A stretch of DNA of 43,970 nucleotides from Methanosalsum natronophilum (GTDB lineage: Archaea; Halobacteriota; Methanosarcinia; Methanosarcinales; Methanosarcinaceae), in assembly GCF_024808815.1 (NCBI RefSeq), contig NZ_JANUCS010000016.1, forward strand, positions 1-43,970, in the 5' to 3' direction. Shown here piece after piece: positions 26,159 to 36,242 of this stretch. Numbering within the stretch: the stretch's first letter is position 1; each line of letters begins with the position of its first letter. The notes beneath the pieces are model-generated. The model was not told where the DNA came from and did not search any database. It was given only the letters and a program-made list of their open reading frames with translations. Made by a program: the position numbers and the translations under genes.

Positions 26159-27340
26159 TCAATTGCCTAAAAACTTTTTATATACCCTTGCTTGGAAGCC
26201 ATGGTATTTCGAATAACCTTCGGCATCTTTCTGGTCTATAGTTTCACTATCAAAAGAAACTAGTTCTTGAGAGTATAAAGCGTTAGGTGATGTACGTGCA
26301 AGTATTGAGACATTTCCTTTATACAGTTTTAGTTTAACAGTTCCATTGACACGCTCCTGTGTTTTATCAATAAAAGCATTCAAGTCACTATAAAGTGGTT
26401 CATCTACAAGACCATAATACGCCAATTCTGACCACTGTGAATCAACCATGCTCTTGAACTTAAGTTCTGACCTTGTTAGAACCAGTTTCTCTAGGTCTCT
26501 GTGCGCTGTTAGTAAAATCGTTGCTGCAGGATGTTCATAGTTTTCTCGTGCCTTTAAACCAAGTATTCTATCTTCTACAAGGTCACTTCTCCCAATCCCA
26601 TGTGCACCACCAATCTTATTGAGTTCGAGTATGAGTTTATATCCATCTAATCTATTTCCATCAATAGATATTGGTACCCCATTCTCAAACCCGATTTCAA
26701 CAATTTGTGATTCGCCTGCATTTTCAGGTGCCTGTGTCCACTCGTAGATTTCTTCTGGTGGTACGTAGTTTGGGTCTTCTAGCAATCCACCTTCTACACT
26801 TCTACTCCAAATATTTTCATCAACACTCCATGGTTTTTCTGAAGTGGCAATTACAGGTATATTGTTCTTTTTTGCATATTCAATCTCCCATTCACGGGTC
26901 AAATTCATGTCCCTCATAGGAGCAATAACTTCCATATTAGTGAGTCTGAAAACAGCTTCAAATCGTAGCTGATCATTTCCTTTACCAGTACAACCATGTG
27001 CAAGTACTGATGCACCTTCTTTTTTTGCAGTTTCTACAACCTTTTTCGCAATAAGAGGACGTGCAATAGAGGTACCCATCACATAACCTTCATAGTCACC
27101 ATTGGCTTTAATCAAAGGAAAAATGTATTGATCTACAAATTCTTCCTTTGCATCGATTGTATAGTGCTTATCGCTGATGTATTTAGCCTTTTCTTCAGCA
27201 TTCAAAATGTCATCTTGTGGCTGACCTACATCAACTGCGACTGTAATTACCTCATCACAACCATATTTTTCTTTAAGTAAAGGTACACAGATTGAGGTAT
27301 CTAAACCTCCAGAATATGCAAGAACCGCTTTTTTTACCAT
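26159..27340 (-). CDS. argG: Argininosuccinate synthase
   Basis: ArgG joins citrulline and aspartate with ATP in arginine synthesis. The N-terminal ATP-pyrophosphatase loop AYSGGLDTS follows the start, with [14 protein letters not shown] and [14 protein letters not shown] further on. The frame is open from 27370, but [16 protein letters not shown] from ATG 27340 matches the family start, so about 393 residues. It sits 60 nt downstream of carB on the same strand. Carbamoyl phosphate from CarAB feeds citrulline, so the three genes form a coherent arginine block. ArgF and ArgH are not in the window. Confidence 0.96.
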   Translation of the reverse strand: MVKKAVLAYSGGLDTSICVPLLKEKYGCDEVITVAVDVGQPQDDILNAEEKAKYISDKHYTIDAKEEFVDQYIFPLIKANGDYEGYVMGTSIARPLIAKKVVETAKKEGASVLAHGCTGKGNDQLRFEAVFRLTNMEVIAPMRDMNLTREWEIEYAKKNNIPVIATSEKPWSVDENIWSRSVEGGLLEDPNYVPPEEIYEWTQAPENAGESQIVEIGFENGVPISIDGNRLDGYKLILELNKIGGAHGIGRSDLVEDRILGLKARENYEHPAATILLTAHRDLEKLVLTRSELKFKSMVDSQWSELAYYGLVDEPLYSDLNAFIDKTQERVNGTVKLKLYKGNVSILARTSPNALYSQELVSFDSETIDQKDAEGYSKYHGFQARVYKKFLGN

Positions 27341-27399
27341 ATTATCAAATCCATTGTATACATACATCAATTATTGATATAAAAATATCTTTGAATATC

Positions 27400-30300
27400 T
27401 CAATTTTTTGTTATATTATCATTTACATCTTTATGATATTCATTAACTGATTTAATTATAATATCTCCACTTTTCATTGCTTCAATCGCTTGAACTGCTG
27501 CAATCGATGCCTGAACTGTAGTTATATAAGGCACTCTAAAATCAACTGCAGCTCTTCGAATCAAATAACCATCTTTTCGCGATTGTTTACTAGTAGGTGT
27601 ATTGATAATAAGTGAGACCTCGTTTCTTCTAAGCATATCTATTACATTTGGACTTCCATCATGAACTTTTTTTATCGTTTCCATAACAATGCCATGTTCT
27701 AACAAGAAATCAGAAGTACCTTTAGTCCCCATAAGTTCAAGACCTAAGTCTTGAAGGGAGCGGGCTACAGATACTATTTGATCTTTATCAGCATCTCTTA
27801 TTGACATAAACACTTTACCTGAAAGTGGCAACAGATTTTCGGCACTTAGTTGTGCTTTAAAGAAAGCTAACCCGAAATTATAATCAATCCCCATCACTTC
27901 ACCTGTACTTTTCATCTCAGGGCCCAGTACAGGGTCTGCACCCGGAAGTTTATCGAATGGTAAAAGTACCTCTTTCACAGATACGTGATCTATTGAAGGT
28001 TCATTCTTATCCATATAGCCTAGTTCTTTTAAAGTATGACCAATTATTACCTTTGCAGCTATTTTTGCTAGTGGGATACCAACCGATTTCGAAACGAAAG
28101 GAATGGTTCGACTTGATCTAGGGTTTGCTTCAAGTACGAATATTTCATCCTCCTTCTTAGCCATTTGAATATTGATTAGGCCTTTTACATTAAGTGCTAG
28201 CGCTATTTTACGAGTATATTCCCTAACAATTTCGAGGGTATCTTCTGAAATCGATTGTGGCGGAATTACACATGCAGAATCACCTGAATGTACTCCAGCT
28301 TCTTCAATATGTTCCATTATAGCACCTATAAGCACATCTTCTCCATCTGAAACTGCATCTACATCAATCTCAATTGCACCTTCAAGAAAATCATCAATTA
28401 ATATAGGATGTTCTGGTGAAACCCTAACAGCTTCTCTCATATAGCGTTCCAAATCATTACCATCATATACGATTTCCATAGCTCTTCCACCAAGTACATA
28501 GGATGGACGAACTAATACAGGATACCCTATTCTTGAAGCTACCTTTAATGCCTCTTCATGTGAGGTGGCATAGCCCGCATCAGGCTGCTTTATTTCCAAA
28601 TTATTCATTAATTGATTAAACTTTTCACGATTTTCAGCTACATCAATACTTTCAGGAGATGTGCCCATAATAACAGTTTTCAGATCATCCCTACGATTTA
28701 ATTCCGACTCCAAAGAAAGTGCAAGATTTACTGAAGTTTGGCCACCAAATTGTACAAGAACACCATCAGGCTTTTCACGGTCAATCACATTCATTACATC
28801 TTCTAAGGTGATGGGTTCAAAGAATAACTTGTCAGAAGTATCATAGTCAGTAGAAACAGTCTCAGGATTGTTATTAATTATATGTGTCTCAATTCCCTCA
28901 TTCCTTATAGCAGATACTGCATGTACTGTACAGTAGTCAAACTCAATACCTTGTCCTATTCTAATGGGACCAGCACCAATTATTAGAATCTTTTTATTAT
29001 CCTTCGGAATTGATTCACACATCGACTCATAGCACGAGTAATAATAAGGTGTAGCTGCCTCAAATTCAGCTGCGCATGTATCCACCATTTTGAATGTTGT
29101 GATTATACCATTCAATCTTCTAAAATCATTTATCTCAGAACGGGGTTTATTTGTGAGATTACCTATCCTATCATCTGTTAACCCTATTTCTTTTGATCTT
29201 TGAAGAAGATCTAATGGAAGTTGATCAAGTGGTTTATCAGTAAATTGTCTTAGTTCAGTTTCTATATCCACAATGTTCTTCAACTTTTTAATGAAAAATT
29301 GGTCTATACTTGTAAGTTCACATATATCATCTATAGTATAGCCAATCTCAAGGGCTCTGTATATAACAAATAATCTCTCGCTTGTAGGTGTTTTCAGTAG
29401 ATTTATTATCTCGTTCTGATCCCATGCACAATTGTAGATATCTAAATCTATATCAAGTGAACGAATGGCTTTTAGCATTGATTGTTCTATTGTTCTTCCA
29501 ATAGCCATCACTTCACCAGTACTTTTCATAGAAGTCGTTAACGTTTTATCGGCAGTAACGAACTTATCAAATGGCCATCGTGGAATTTTTGTGACAACAT
29601 AATCTATTGTAGGTTCAAACGAAGCTGGCGTTTTCTTTGTAACATCGTTTAAGATTTCATCTAAACGCATTCCTACTGCGATTTTAGCAGTGACTCTAGC
29701 TATTGGATACCCTGTTGCCTTTGAAGCTAGTGCAGATGATCTAGAAACCCTTGGATTCACTTCAACTACTCTATATTCACCATCTTTAACAGCAAACTGA
29801 ATATTACAGCCACCTTCAATTCCAAAATGTCGGATAATCTTAATCGCAGCTTTCCTTAGCATCTGATGTTCTTCATCTGTAAGTGTTTGTGAAGGAGTTA
29901 CTACAATAGATTCCCCTGTATGGATTCCCATTGGATCCAAGTTTTCCATATTACATATAACAATACATGTATCATTAGAATCACGCATAACCTCATATTC
30001 GAACTCTTTCCATCCAAGTACACTTTCTTCAATTAATACTTGATTAATCCTACTCCTTCTAAGACCATTCTCTACAATTCGCAACAGATCTTCTCTGGTA
30101 TATGCAATTCCACCTCCTGCGCCGCCTAAGGTATATGCAGGTCTAACTATGAGAGGTAAACCAAGTTCGTCTATCATCTTCTCAGCATCTAGCAATGAAG
30201 AAATTGCTTTACTTCGTGCTACTTGTTCCCCAATTTTTTCCATGGCTTGCTTGAAGAGTTCCCTATCTTCTGTATCTTTAATCGCTTGTAATGAAGTACC

Positions 30301-30648
30301 AAGCAGTTTAACATTGTATTTTTCAAGGATACCGTGTTCTGCAAGTTCACTTGTAATATTTAGACCCGTTTGGCCGCCAAGGCCTGCAACAATGCCATCA
30401 GGTCTTTCTTTTTCAATAATCTTCTCTATAGCTTGTACTTCAAGAGGCTCAATATAGACGGCGTCTGCGGTTTCTGGGTCAGTCATGATAGTAGCTGGAT
30501 TGGAGTTGACCAAAACTACCTCATAGCCTTCTTCCTTTAGTGATCTGCATGCTTGAGTTCCTGAAAAATCAAACTCTGCAGCTTGACCTATCATGATCGG
30601 ACCAGACCCTACAAGTAATATTTTTTTAATGTCTTCACTTTTTGGCAT
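27400..30648 (-). CDS. carB: Carbamoyl-phosphate synthase, large subunit
   Basis: CarB makes carbamoyl phosphate from bicarbonate, ATP and ammonia delivered by CarA, for arginine and pyrimidine synthesis. At 1082 residues it is full length. Two homologous halves each have a pre-ATP-grasp and an ATP-grasp domain (first [13 protein letters not shown], second [17 protein letters not shown]). The C-terminal regulatory MGS-like domain begins near residue 940 ([12 protein letters not shown]) and includes [12 protein letters not shown]. It overlaps the carA stop by one base (TAATG at 30646-30650), so translation is coupled. argG follows. No truncation or frameshift is seen. Confidence 0.98.
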   Translation of the reverse strand: MPKSEDIKKILLVGSGPIMIGQAAEFDFSGTQACRSLKEEGYEVVLVNSNPATIMTDPETADAVYIEPLEVQAIEKIIEKERPDGIVAGLGGQTGLNITSELAEHGILEKYNVKLLGTSLQAIKDTEDRELFKQAMEKIGEQVARSKAISSLLDAEKMIDELGLPLIVRPAYTLGGAGGGIAYTREDLLRIVENGLRRSRINQVLIEESVLGWKEFEYEVMRDSNDTCIVICNMENLDPMGIHTGESIVVTPSQTLTDEEHQMLRKAAIKIIRHFGIEGGCNIQFAVKDGEYRVVEVNPRVSRSSALASKATGYPIARVTAKIAVGMRLDEILNDVTKKTPASFEPTIDYVVTKIPRWPFDKFVTADKTLTTSMKSTGEVMAIGRTIEQSMLKAIRSLDIDLDIYNCAWDQNEIINLLKTPTSERLFVIYRALEIGYTIDDICELTSIDQFFIKKLKNIVDIETELRQFTDKPLDQLPLDLLQRSKEIGLTDDRIGNLTNKPRSEINDFRRLNGIITTFKMVDTCAAEFEAATPYYYSCYESMCESIPKDNKKILIIGAGPIRIGQGIEFDYCTVHAVSAIRNEGIETHIINNNPETVSTDYDTSDKLFFEPITLEDVMNVIDREKPDGVLVQFGGQTSVNLALSLESELNRRDDLKTVIMGTSPESIDVAENREKFNQLMNNLEIKQPDAGYATSHEEALKVASRIGYPVLVRPSYVLGGRAMEIVYDGNDLERYMREAVRVSPEHPILIDDFLEGAIEIDVDAVSDGEDVLIGAIMEHIEEAGVHSGDSACVIPPQSISEDTLEIVREYTRKIALALNVKGLINIQMAKKEDEIFVLEANPRSSRTIPFVSKSVGIPLAKIAAKVIIGHTLKELGYMDKNEPSIDHVSVKEVLLPFDKLPGADPVLGPEMKSTGEVMGIDYNFGLAFFKAQLSAENLLPLSGKVFMSIRDADKDQIVSVARSLQDLGLELMGTKGTSDFLLEHGIVMETIKKVHDGSPNVIDMLRRNEVSLIINTPTSKQSRKDGYLIRRAAVDFRVPYITTVQASIAAVQAIEAMKSGDIIIKSVNEYHKDVNDNITKN

Positions 30649-31742
30649 TAAAATGCACCTCCCACTGTTTTTATAACTTTATCAAAGAAAATCTCTTCAG
30701 TGTCCATTGGGCCTGAATGTGCTTCCGGATGATATTGAACACTGTAAATCTGTAGATAGTCGTGGGAGATACCTTCAACTGTTTTGTCATTGACATTTTC
30801 TTGAGTTACTTCAATTTCGGTACCATCAAGTGAATCCCGATCTACAGCAAATCCATGATTTTGAGATGTGATATAAATCTTGCCAGTAGTTAAATCCCTA
30901 ACTGGCTGGTTTGCCCCTCTGTGACCAAACTTCAATTTATATGTATCTGCACCCATTGCTCTTGCAATAATTTGGTTGCCAAAACATATCCCCATTATAG
31001 GAAACGTACCTGCGAGTTCATTTACACAATCAATTGCATCTGTTGCATTTCTTGGGTCACCTGGGCCATTTGTTAAGAATAAAAAATCAGGATCTAACCC
31101 TTCTATAGTAGATGGTTTTGAGTTGGAAGGCACAACTGTTATATCAACACCGCGTTTCAATAAACTTATTAAGATGTTGTTCTTAAGTCCAAGATCAATA
31201 ACAACTGCATGTTTTTTACTAGATGTCTTTTTTTTGCTTTTTAGTTCATAAGGTTCCTTGCACGTAACTTTTGAGAGTAGGTCAAGTTCTGATATTGGTG
31301 GTAGCTTCTTTGCTTTTTCTACAGCTTCCTCTACATCATCACCACCTACAATAAGTGCTGATCTCAATGCTCCATGTTCACGTGTTTTAATTGTTAGCAT
31401 ACGAGTATCAATTCCAGTGATACCTGGAATGCCATCATCTTCTGCCAATTTTCTGAGGTTCAGTTGAGATTTGTAGTGACTTGGAAAATCACAAAGTTCT
31501 CTTACAACAAAACCTTCTGACCTAATGCCATCTGATTGAAAATGATCACCACTTATCCCATAGTTACCTATTAGAGGATACGTGAACATTAGAATCTGAC
31601 CTTTATACGAAGGGTCAGTTAAAGCTTCCTCATATCCTGTATATTGGGTAGTGAAAACAAGTTCGCCGCAAGCTGTACCTTCGGCACCAAAACCAGTGCC
31701 TTTAACATATGTTCCATCTTCTAATCCTAATATTGCATCCAT
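30648..31742 (-). CDS. carA: Carbamoyl-phosphate synthase, small (glutaminase) subunit
   Basis: CarA hydrolyses glutamine and channels ammonia to CarB. The N-terminal domain ([45 protein letters not shown]) is followed by a class I glutaminase. The nucleophile lies in MGICFGNQI, with TNGPGDPRN before it and [11 protein letters not shown] at the end carrying the catalytic His and Glu. The 364-residue length is normal. The ATG follows AGGTTCTC. It is the first gene of the carA-carB-argG run. Confidence 0.97.
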   Translation of the reverse strand: MDAILGLEDGTYVKGTGFGAEGTACGELVFTTQYTGYEEALTDPSYKGQILMFTYPLIGNYGISGDHFQSDGIRSEGFVVRELCDFPSHYKSQLNLRKLAEDDGIPGITGIDTRMLTIKTREHGALRSALIVGGDDVEEAVEKAKKLPPISELDLLSKVTCKEPYELKSKKKTSSKKHAVVIDLGLKNNILISLLKRGVDITVVPSNSKPSTIEGLDPDFLFLTNGPGDPRNATDAIDCVNELAGTFPIMGICFGNQIIARAMGADTYKLKFGHRGANQPVRDLTTGKIYITSQNHGFAVDRDSLDGTEIEVTQENVNDKTVEGISHDYLQIYSVQYHPEAHSGPMDTEEIFFDKVIKTVGGAF

Positions 31743-31864
31743 AATGAGAACCTGCCTATAAATGTCAGAAATAAGCTATAAGTATTACGATACGAAATTA
31801 TCAGTTAGAAAATGAAACCTATCTTTAAAATACTTTTCAATAAATAAAACATGGGTCAATTATC

Positions 31865-32902
31865 ATGGCTACAAGATTAATAGAAGTTTTTTTACCAGCA
31901 GAAAAGAAAGAAAGAGTTGAAGAGCTACTTGATAAAAATAGATATATTGATGCTTGGTATTCAGATTTAGATGATGAGAAAATGCTTGTTAGGGTATTAA
32001 CACTTGCAGAAAATACACAAAAAGTAGTTGACGATTTTGTTAATTGGTTCTCACTTTCAGATGGGTTTCGAATAATAATACATTCAATAGATGCAACTAT
32101 ACCTCTTGCAGAACAAGCAGAAAATGATGAAAATGAGGTAGCTAACAATCAACTGTTAGTTGATGCTAATGAAGAGAACAAACCTAAAGAAATTAAATAC
32201 GGGAGCATTACACGTGAAGAACTTTATGAAGAAATTTCAAAAAATACAAGTTGGCGTATAGATTATTTTGTTTTGATAATCTTATCTTCAATAGTAGCAG
32301 TAATTGGAGTTTTAGAGGACAGTACTGCAATCATAATTGGGGCAATGGTAATAGCGCCACTTCTTGGACCCAACATTGCGCTATCTCTAGCAACTACACT
32401 TGCAGATGTGGACCTAGGCATAAAATCCATGAAGGTTAATTTCCTAGGAATAGGTATTGCTATACTGATATCTATTAGTGTGGGAATGGTTACTGTTGTA
32501 GACCCTGGTATCACAGAAATTGCTACAAGAACCTCTGTTAATTTAGGATATGTCATTCTAGGATTAGCTGCAGGAGGAGCAGGTGCACTTGCTATCACTA
32601 CAGGTGTATCAACAGCTATAGTGGGAGTAATGGTTGCAGTAGCTTTATTGCCACCGCTTGTCGTATTTGGACTACTGGTAGGCGCTGGACACCTGAATCT
32701 CGCATATGGTGCAATGTTACTTTTCCTAGTGAACTTAATTGCAATTAATTTATCAGGTGTAATTACATTCTATGCACAAGGTGTAAGGCCAAGTAATTGG
32801 TGGGATATAAAAGAAGCTAAGAGGACAACATTTCATGCAATGTTCATGTGGTTCGTGTTGCTTTTAATACTAATTTCCTTGATGTACTTATCACCGAACT
32901 AA
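31865..32902 (+). CDS. DUF389 / TIGR00341-type membrane protein
   Basis: The 345-residue protein has a soluble N-terminal ferredoxin-like domain (about 1-80), an acidic linker (about 85-115) and then about six hydrophobic helices. SIVAVIGVLEDSTAIIIGAMVIAPLLGPN is the recognised core of the DUF389 family, followed by GLAAGGAGALAITTGVSTAIVGVMVAVALLPP. The family is widespread in archaea and bacteria and has no firm function. It is divergent from carA and convergent with gatE. Nothing in the neighbourhood suggests a substrate. Confidence 0.88.
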   Translation: MATRLIEVFLPAEKKERVEELLDKNRYIDAWYSDLDDEKMLVRVLTLAENTQKVVDDFVNWFSLSDGFRIIIHSIDATIPLAEQAENDENEVANNQLLVDANEENKPKEIKYGSITREELYEEISKNTSWRIDYFVLIILSSIVAVIGVLEDSTAIIIGAMVIAPLLGPNIALSLATTLADVDLGIKSMKVNFLGIGIAILISISVGMVTVVDPGITEIATRTSVNLGYVILGLAAGGAGALAITTGVSTAIVGVMVAVALLPPLVVFGLLVGAGHLNLAYGAMLLFLVNLIAINLSGVITFYAQGVRPSNWWDIKEAKRTTFHAMFMWFVLLLILISLMYLSPN

Positions 32903-32939
32903 AAAAAGTAGAGGGGGAGAGGAATTATATCTATTCCTC
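32901..32939 (-). terminator. Hairpin at the gatE 3' end
   Basis: GAGGAAT (32919-32925) and ATTCCTC (32933-32939) form a 7-bp stem around a 7-nt loop, overlapping the gatE stop codon. On the minus strand it is followed by a C-rich stretch and a T7 run (A run at 32901-32907), so it may end the gatE transcript. Confidence 0.45.
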
Positions 32940-34844
32940 ACTCAAATATTCTTTTATTTTCTGAGCTAAAGTATTATTTACTACCTGCCCATCCACTTTC
33001 CCTCTAAACTCTTTCATAACAATACCCATCAGTGGACCAACTGCACCCATACCTTTCTCATTAATGAAATCTTGTTTCTCTTCTACCAATTGAACAATAA
33101 ATTCTTCAATTTCAACTTTACCTACACCTATCAAAGAAAGATCTGAAGCTGCATCTTCAGTTGTTTTTTCAGGGTTCTTGCATAAGTACCTTAAAACATG
33201 ATCAATAGCTTCTTTTGCGATAGTCCCTTCAGCTATCATGTCGAAAAGTTGTACAAAATGATTGTCTTTTAAGCCAGTTGTATCAAGACCTTCGCGTCTT
33301 AATTCAGGTACTATTGCAGTTAAAGTCCTTACAACCAAAGTTGAGGTTACACGTGATTCACTATCGTATCTTTTAATTAGTAAATTAAATAGGTCTAAAT
33401 CTTTCGAATAGACTATATGTTTTGCCAGTTCTTCATTTAAATCAAACTCGTGAGCATATCTTATGGCCTTTTCAGAAAGTAGTTCTGGTACTTTAATTGA
33501 ATTAAAATACTGCATTGAAACTTTTACTGGAGGTACATCAGTTTCAGGATACATTCTGGCAGCACCAGGTAGTGGTCGCATGTATGAACTGTTACCATCA
33601 GGTAATGCTCTTCTAGTGGATTCAATTACACCATATTCAAGTGTTTGTTTAGTAAATTTGATAACAGAATCCATTGCTGAATATGCTTTATTATGGTCAT
33701 CAGCAACTATTATTAGAGCATCGTTTTCATTAGCTTCAAGTTTTTTGCGCATAATATCGAGTTCATTTTGGGTTATTCCATACTTTGGGAGTTCATCTGT
33801 GTGGAATAACCCACCCACACCAGATGTTTTGGCATGATCAGATATTTCAGTACCAAACCGTCTACCTGGTTGTATCTCTTCGCCTATAATACCTGAAAAC
33901 CCTACTAGTTTAACTCCATATACTTTTCCATGATTATTTTTAAGAGCTTTTTTTATGACTTTAGATGTTGTCCTGGAAAAAATGTCCGTTACATCAAAAA
34001 TCTCTTCAACTACAGTAGCTTTTCTGTTAAGTAAAGCATTTTGAATTTTTAACAAATTTAGCTGGCGTTCAACCTCTCGTTCAACAATTGTTTCAATCAT
34101 GTCCAATGCCTGAACTCCTTTAATCTCTACTCTAACCCCTTTTTCGATGGATATGTTAACATCTTGTCGAATTGTCCCAAGTCCTCTTTTTACACATCCA
34201 GTTGATCGAAGTAGCATTCCAATTTGCTGAGCAGTTTCTTTTGCATGGGATGGCGATATTATGTCTGGCGCAGTACCTATCTCTACCAGAGGAATTCCTA
34301 GCCTATCCAATGAATAAACAATAGACTCCGAGCGTTCACCAACTTTCTGTGCAGCTTCCTCTTCTAGGCATAAAACATCAATGCCTACATCACCTGAACT
34401 GGTCTCTACAATTCCGCCACCTGCAAGAAAAGCTGTTCTTTGGAACCCTGTTGTATTAGAACCATCTAGAACTATTTTTCTCATTACATGAACCTGATCA
34501 GCTGGTCTCATCTGTAAAAGTTTAGCTATTACTAGAGAAATCTCGAGTGCCTCTGGATTCACTTCTGAAGGTGGCTCTTCATCATACTCAACCAAACAAG
34601 TAGTATCATAGCCTTTATAGCAATATTTTCTGTTAAGTTTAGATTGTTCTATTGCAGCTTTATCAATTTCTCCCATCTCACTCACAACTGGTCGAAGAAA
34701 TCTAAAAAACTCTATTTGCGCATCTTTAGTGTCTATTATCTGATTAGGACAATGACAAAACAACTTGGTCTCTGAGTCCAATTGTTGATGTATCTCTAGA
34801 CCACATTTCAGTCCCAAGCTTTTATAGTAATCATTTCCAGTCAT
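32931..34844 (-). CDS. gatE: Glutamyl-tRNA(Gln) amidotransferase subunit E
   Basis: GatE, with GatD, converts Glu-tRNA(Gln) to Gln-tRNA(Gln) in archaea. The 637 residues show the GatB/E kinase-like core starting [23 protein letters not shown], the [19 protein letters not shown] segment, [11 protein letters not shown] with an inserted AspRS-like GAD domain, then the C-terminal helical YqeY-like tail ending [19 protein letters not shown]. The ATG follows GAGATGAT. GatD, often next to GatE, is not in the window. Length and order of domains exclude bacterial GatB, which lacks the insert. Confidence 0.96.
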   Translation of the reverse strand: MTGNDYYKSLGLKCGLEIHQQLDSETKLFCHCPNQIIDTKDAQIEFFRFLRPVVSEMGEIDKAAIEQSKLNRKYCYKGYDTTCLVEYDEEPPSEVNPEALEISLVIAKLLQMRPADQVHVMRKIVLDGSNTTGFQRTAFLAGGGIVETSSGDVGIDVLCLEEEAAQKVGERSESIVYSLDRLGIPLVEIGTAPDIISPSHAKETAQQIGMLLRSTGCVKRGLGTIRQDVNISIEKGVRVEIKGVQALDMIETIVEREVERQLNLLKIQNALLNRKATVVEEIFDVTDIFSRTTSKVIKKALKNNHGKVYGVKLVGFSGIIGEEIQPGRRFGTEISDHAKTSGVGGLFHTDELPKYGITQNELDIMRKKLEANENDALIIVADDHNKAYSAMDSVIKFTKQTLEYGVIESTRRALPDGNSSYMRPLPGAARMYPETDVPPVKVSMQYFNSIKVPELLSEKAIRYAHEFDLNEELAKHIVYSKDLDLFNLLIKRYDSESRVTSTLVVRTLTAIVPELRREGLDTTGLKDNHFVQLFDMIAEGTIAKEAIDHVLRYLCKNPEKTTEDAASDLSLIGVGKVEIEEFIVQLVEEKQDFINEKGMGAVGPLMGIVMKEFRGKVDGQVVNNTLAQKIKEYLSEE

Positions 34845-34946
34845 AAAATATCATCTCTTATAATAACTAATTAATCAACTCAATGTGTTAATATCTTAAT
34901 GTAATAATGCTAAGTTAACCTCAATTATCTTTCCATAATTCTTACC

Positions 34947-36242
34947 TTAAGATTCGATTTCTTCATTTTCTTTTTCAAGGTTCATCCTAAATTTCTTGTT
35001 TTTAAAAACAAGTCTAGCTTCATTTAGATTTTTCTTTGCAGCATCTAAATAAGAACTATCGATTTTTGGAGTTTCAATCTCTCTGTATTCTTCTGGAACT
35101 TCTTTTTCAATTTCAATTGACCGTGAAGTATCTGGATAATTTCGCTCAGATGTAACCAATGAATTAATAGCATCTTCCCATTGATTTGACCAAGGTGCAT
35201 CTGGAATTCGAGTATGGTTCACTTTAGATCTAGATACTTTCATTACATCATAAGGACATGCATTGACACATGCACCACAATATATGCACAAATCTTCTTT
35301 AATAGCGATTTTGTTAAATTCATCATTATCCTTTGGAACATACCATAGATGAGAAGGACAGATATTAAAACATGCATGACAACCGTGTGGGTCGCATTTA
35401 GGTACATTTTTTTCTTTGAGTTTAAGTTCGCCCTCGAATGGCTTTTTTACTGATACTGCATCGTAGGGACAAACTTTACTACACCATGAGCACTTTGTGC
35501 ACAAGTCATCATCAATATTGACCTTGCCCTTTATACTAGGAGTTTTTTGTCCATGTTCAGTACCCCCTGAAACTTTTATAGCATCTTCGGGACACATATC
35601 AACACATAATCTACAATAATCACACTTATCCTCATCAACCAATATTTGTTCATAAGGTAAGAGATTAGTAGGTGTTGATTCCTTTTCGACCATTACAAAA
35701 GCATCACAGAATATAGAACATAATCCACAATAGTTACATTTATCTTGATCTATTTCGATCGTTCCTTCCGCATTGTTATCAAAAGACACTAGTTCTTCCT
35801 TTTTAGGTATATCGAAACTTACATTTATCGCATCTTCAGGGCATGCTTTTTCGCATAGTGTGCATGGTAAACATTTATCATTGATCTCAATACTAGAATC
35901 CAGTTTGGGAAATTGTTCTTCTCCCGGAAAATATCCTTTTCTTTCTAACTTGAAAGCATTCACCGGACAGAAATTGGAACACATACCACAAAAAGTACAT
36001 TTCTCGAGATCCATTATTACAGGAGGTGCATCTAAGCCTGTAGCAATTTCTTTTATAGGGCCCAACTCTAAAGCTTTTAGAGGACATATTTTCACACATA
36101 AGCCACAGCCTGTGCACCTTTTATAGTCATAGTCCAATGTTTTAGTTGATTTCTCAGTAATTTCTTTATATCTAAAATGAGTATTTTCAGCATCCATCTC
36201 TTTTTTCACTGAAAGAGAATCTTTTTCTTGCTCACCACTCAT
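34947..36242 (-). CDS. Polyferredoxin with eight [4Fe-4S] motifs (FwdF/FmdF-like)
   Basis: The 431-residue protein has eight C-x2-C-x2-C-x3-C-type motifs in a row: CTGCGLCVKIC, CTFCGMCSNFC, CLPCTLCEKAC, CNYCGLCSIFC, CDYCRLCVDMC, CTKCSWCSKVC, an irregular CDPHGCHACFNIC and CIYCGACVNAC. Such proteins wire redox complexes; FwdF of the formylmethanofuran dehydrogenase has the same number. The start ATG overlaps the hdrA stop by 4 nt (ATGA), so the two are translated together. It may pass electrons between HdrA and Fwd. A polyferredoxin dedicated to HdrA alone is the other reading. The C-terminal 80 residues lack cysteines and look helical. Confidence 0.88.
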   Translation of the reverse strand: MSGEQEKDSLSVKKEMDAENTHFRYKEITEKSTKTLDYDYKRCTGCGLCVKICPLKALELGPIKEIATGLDAPPVIMDLEKCTFCGMCSNFCPVNAFKLERKGYFPGEEQFPKLDSSIEINDKCLPCTLCEKACPEDAINVSFDIPKKEELVSFDNNAEGTIEIDQDKCNYCGLCSIFCDAFVMVEKESTPTNLLPYEQILVDEDKCDYCRLCVDMCPEDAIKVSGGTEHGQKTPSIKGKVNIDDDLCTKCSWCSKVCPYDAVSVKKPFEGELKLKEKNVPKCDPHGCHACFNICPSHLWYVPKDNDEFNKIAIKEDLCIYCGACVNACPYDVMKVSRSKVNHTRIPDAPWSNQWEDAINSLVTSERNYPDTSRSIEIEKEVPEEYREIETPKIDSSYLDAAKKNLNEARLVFKNKKFRMNLEKENEEIES

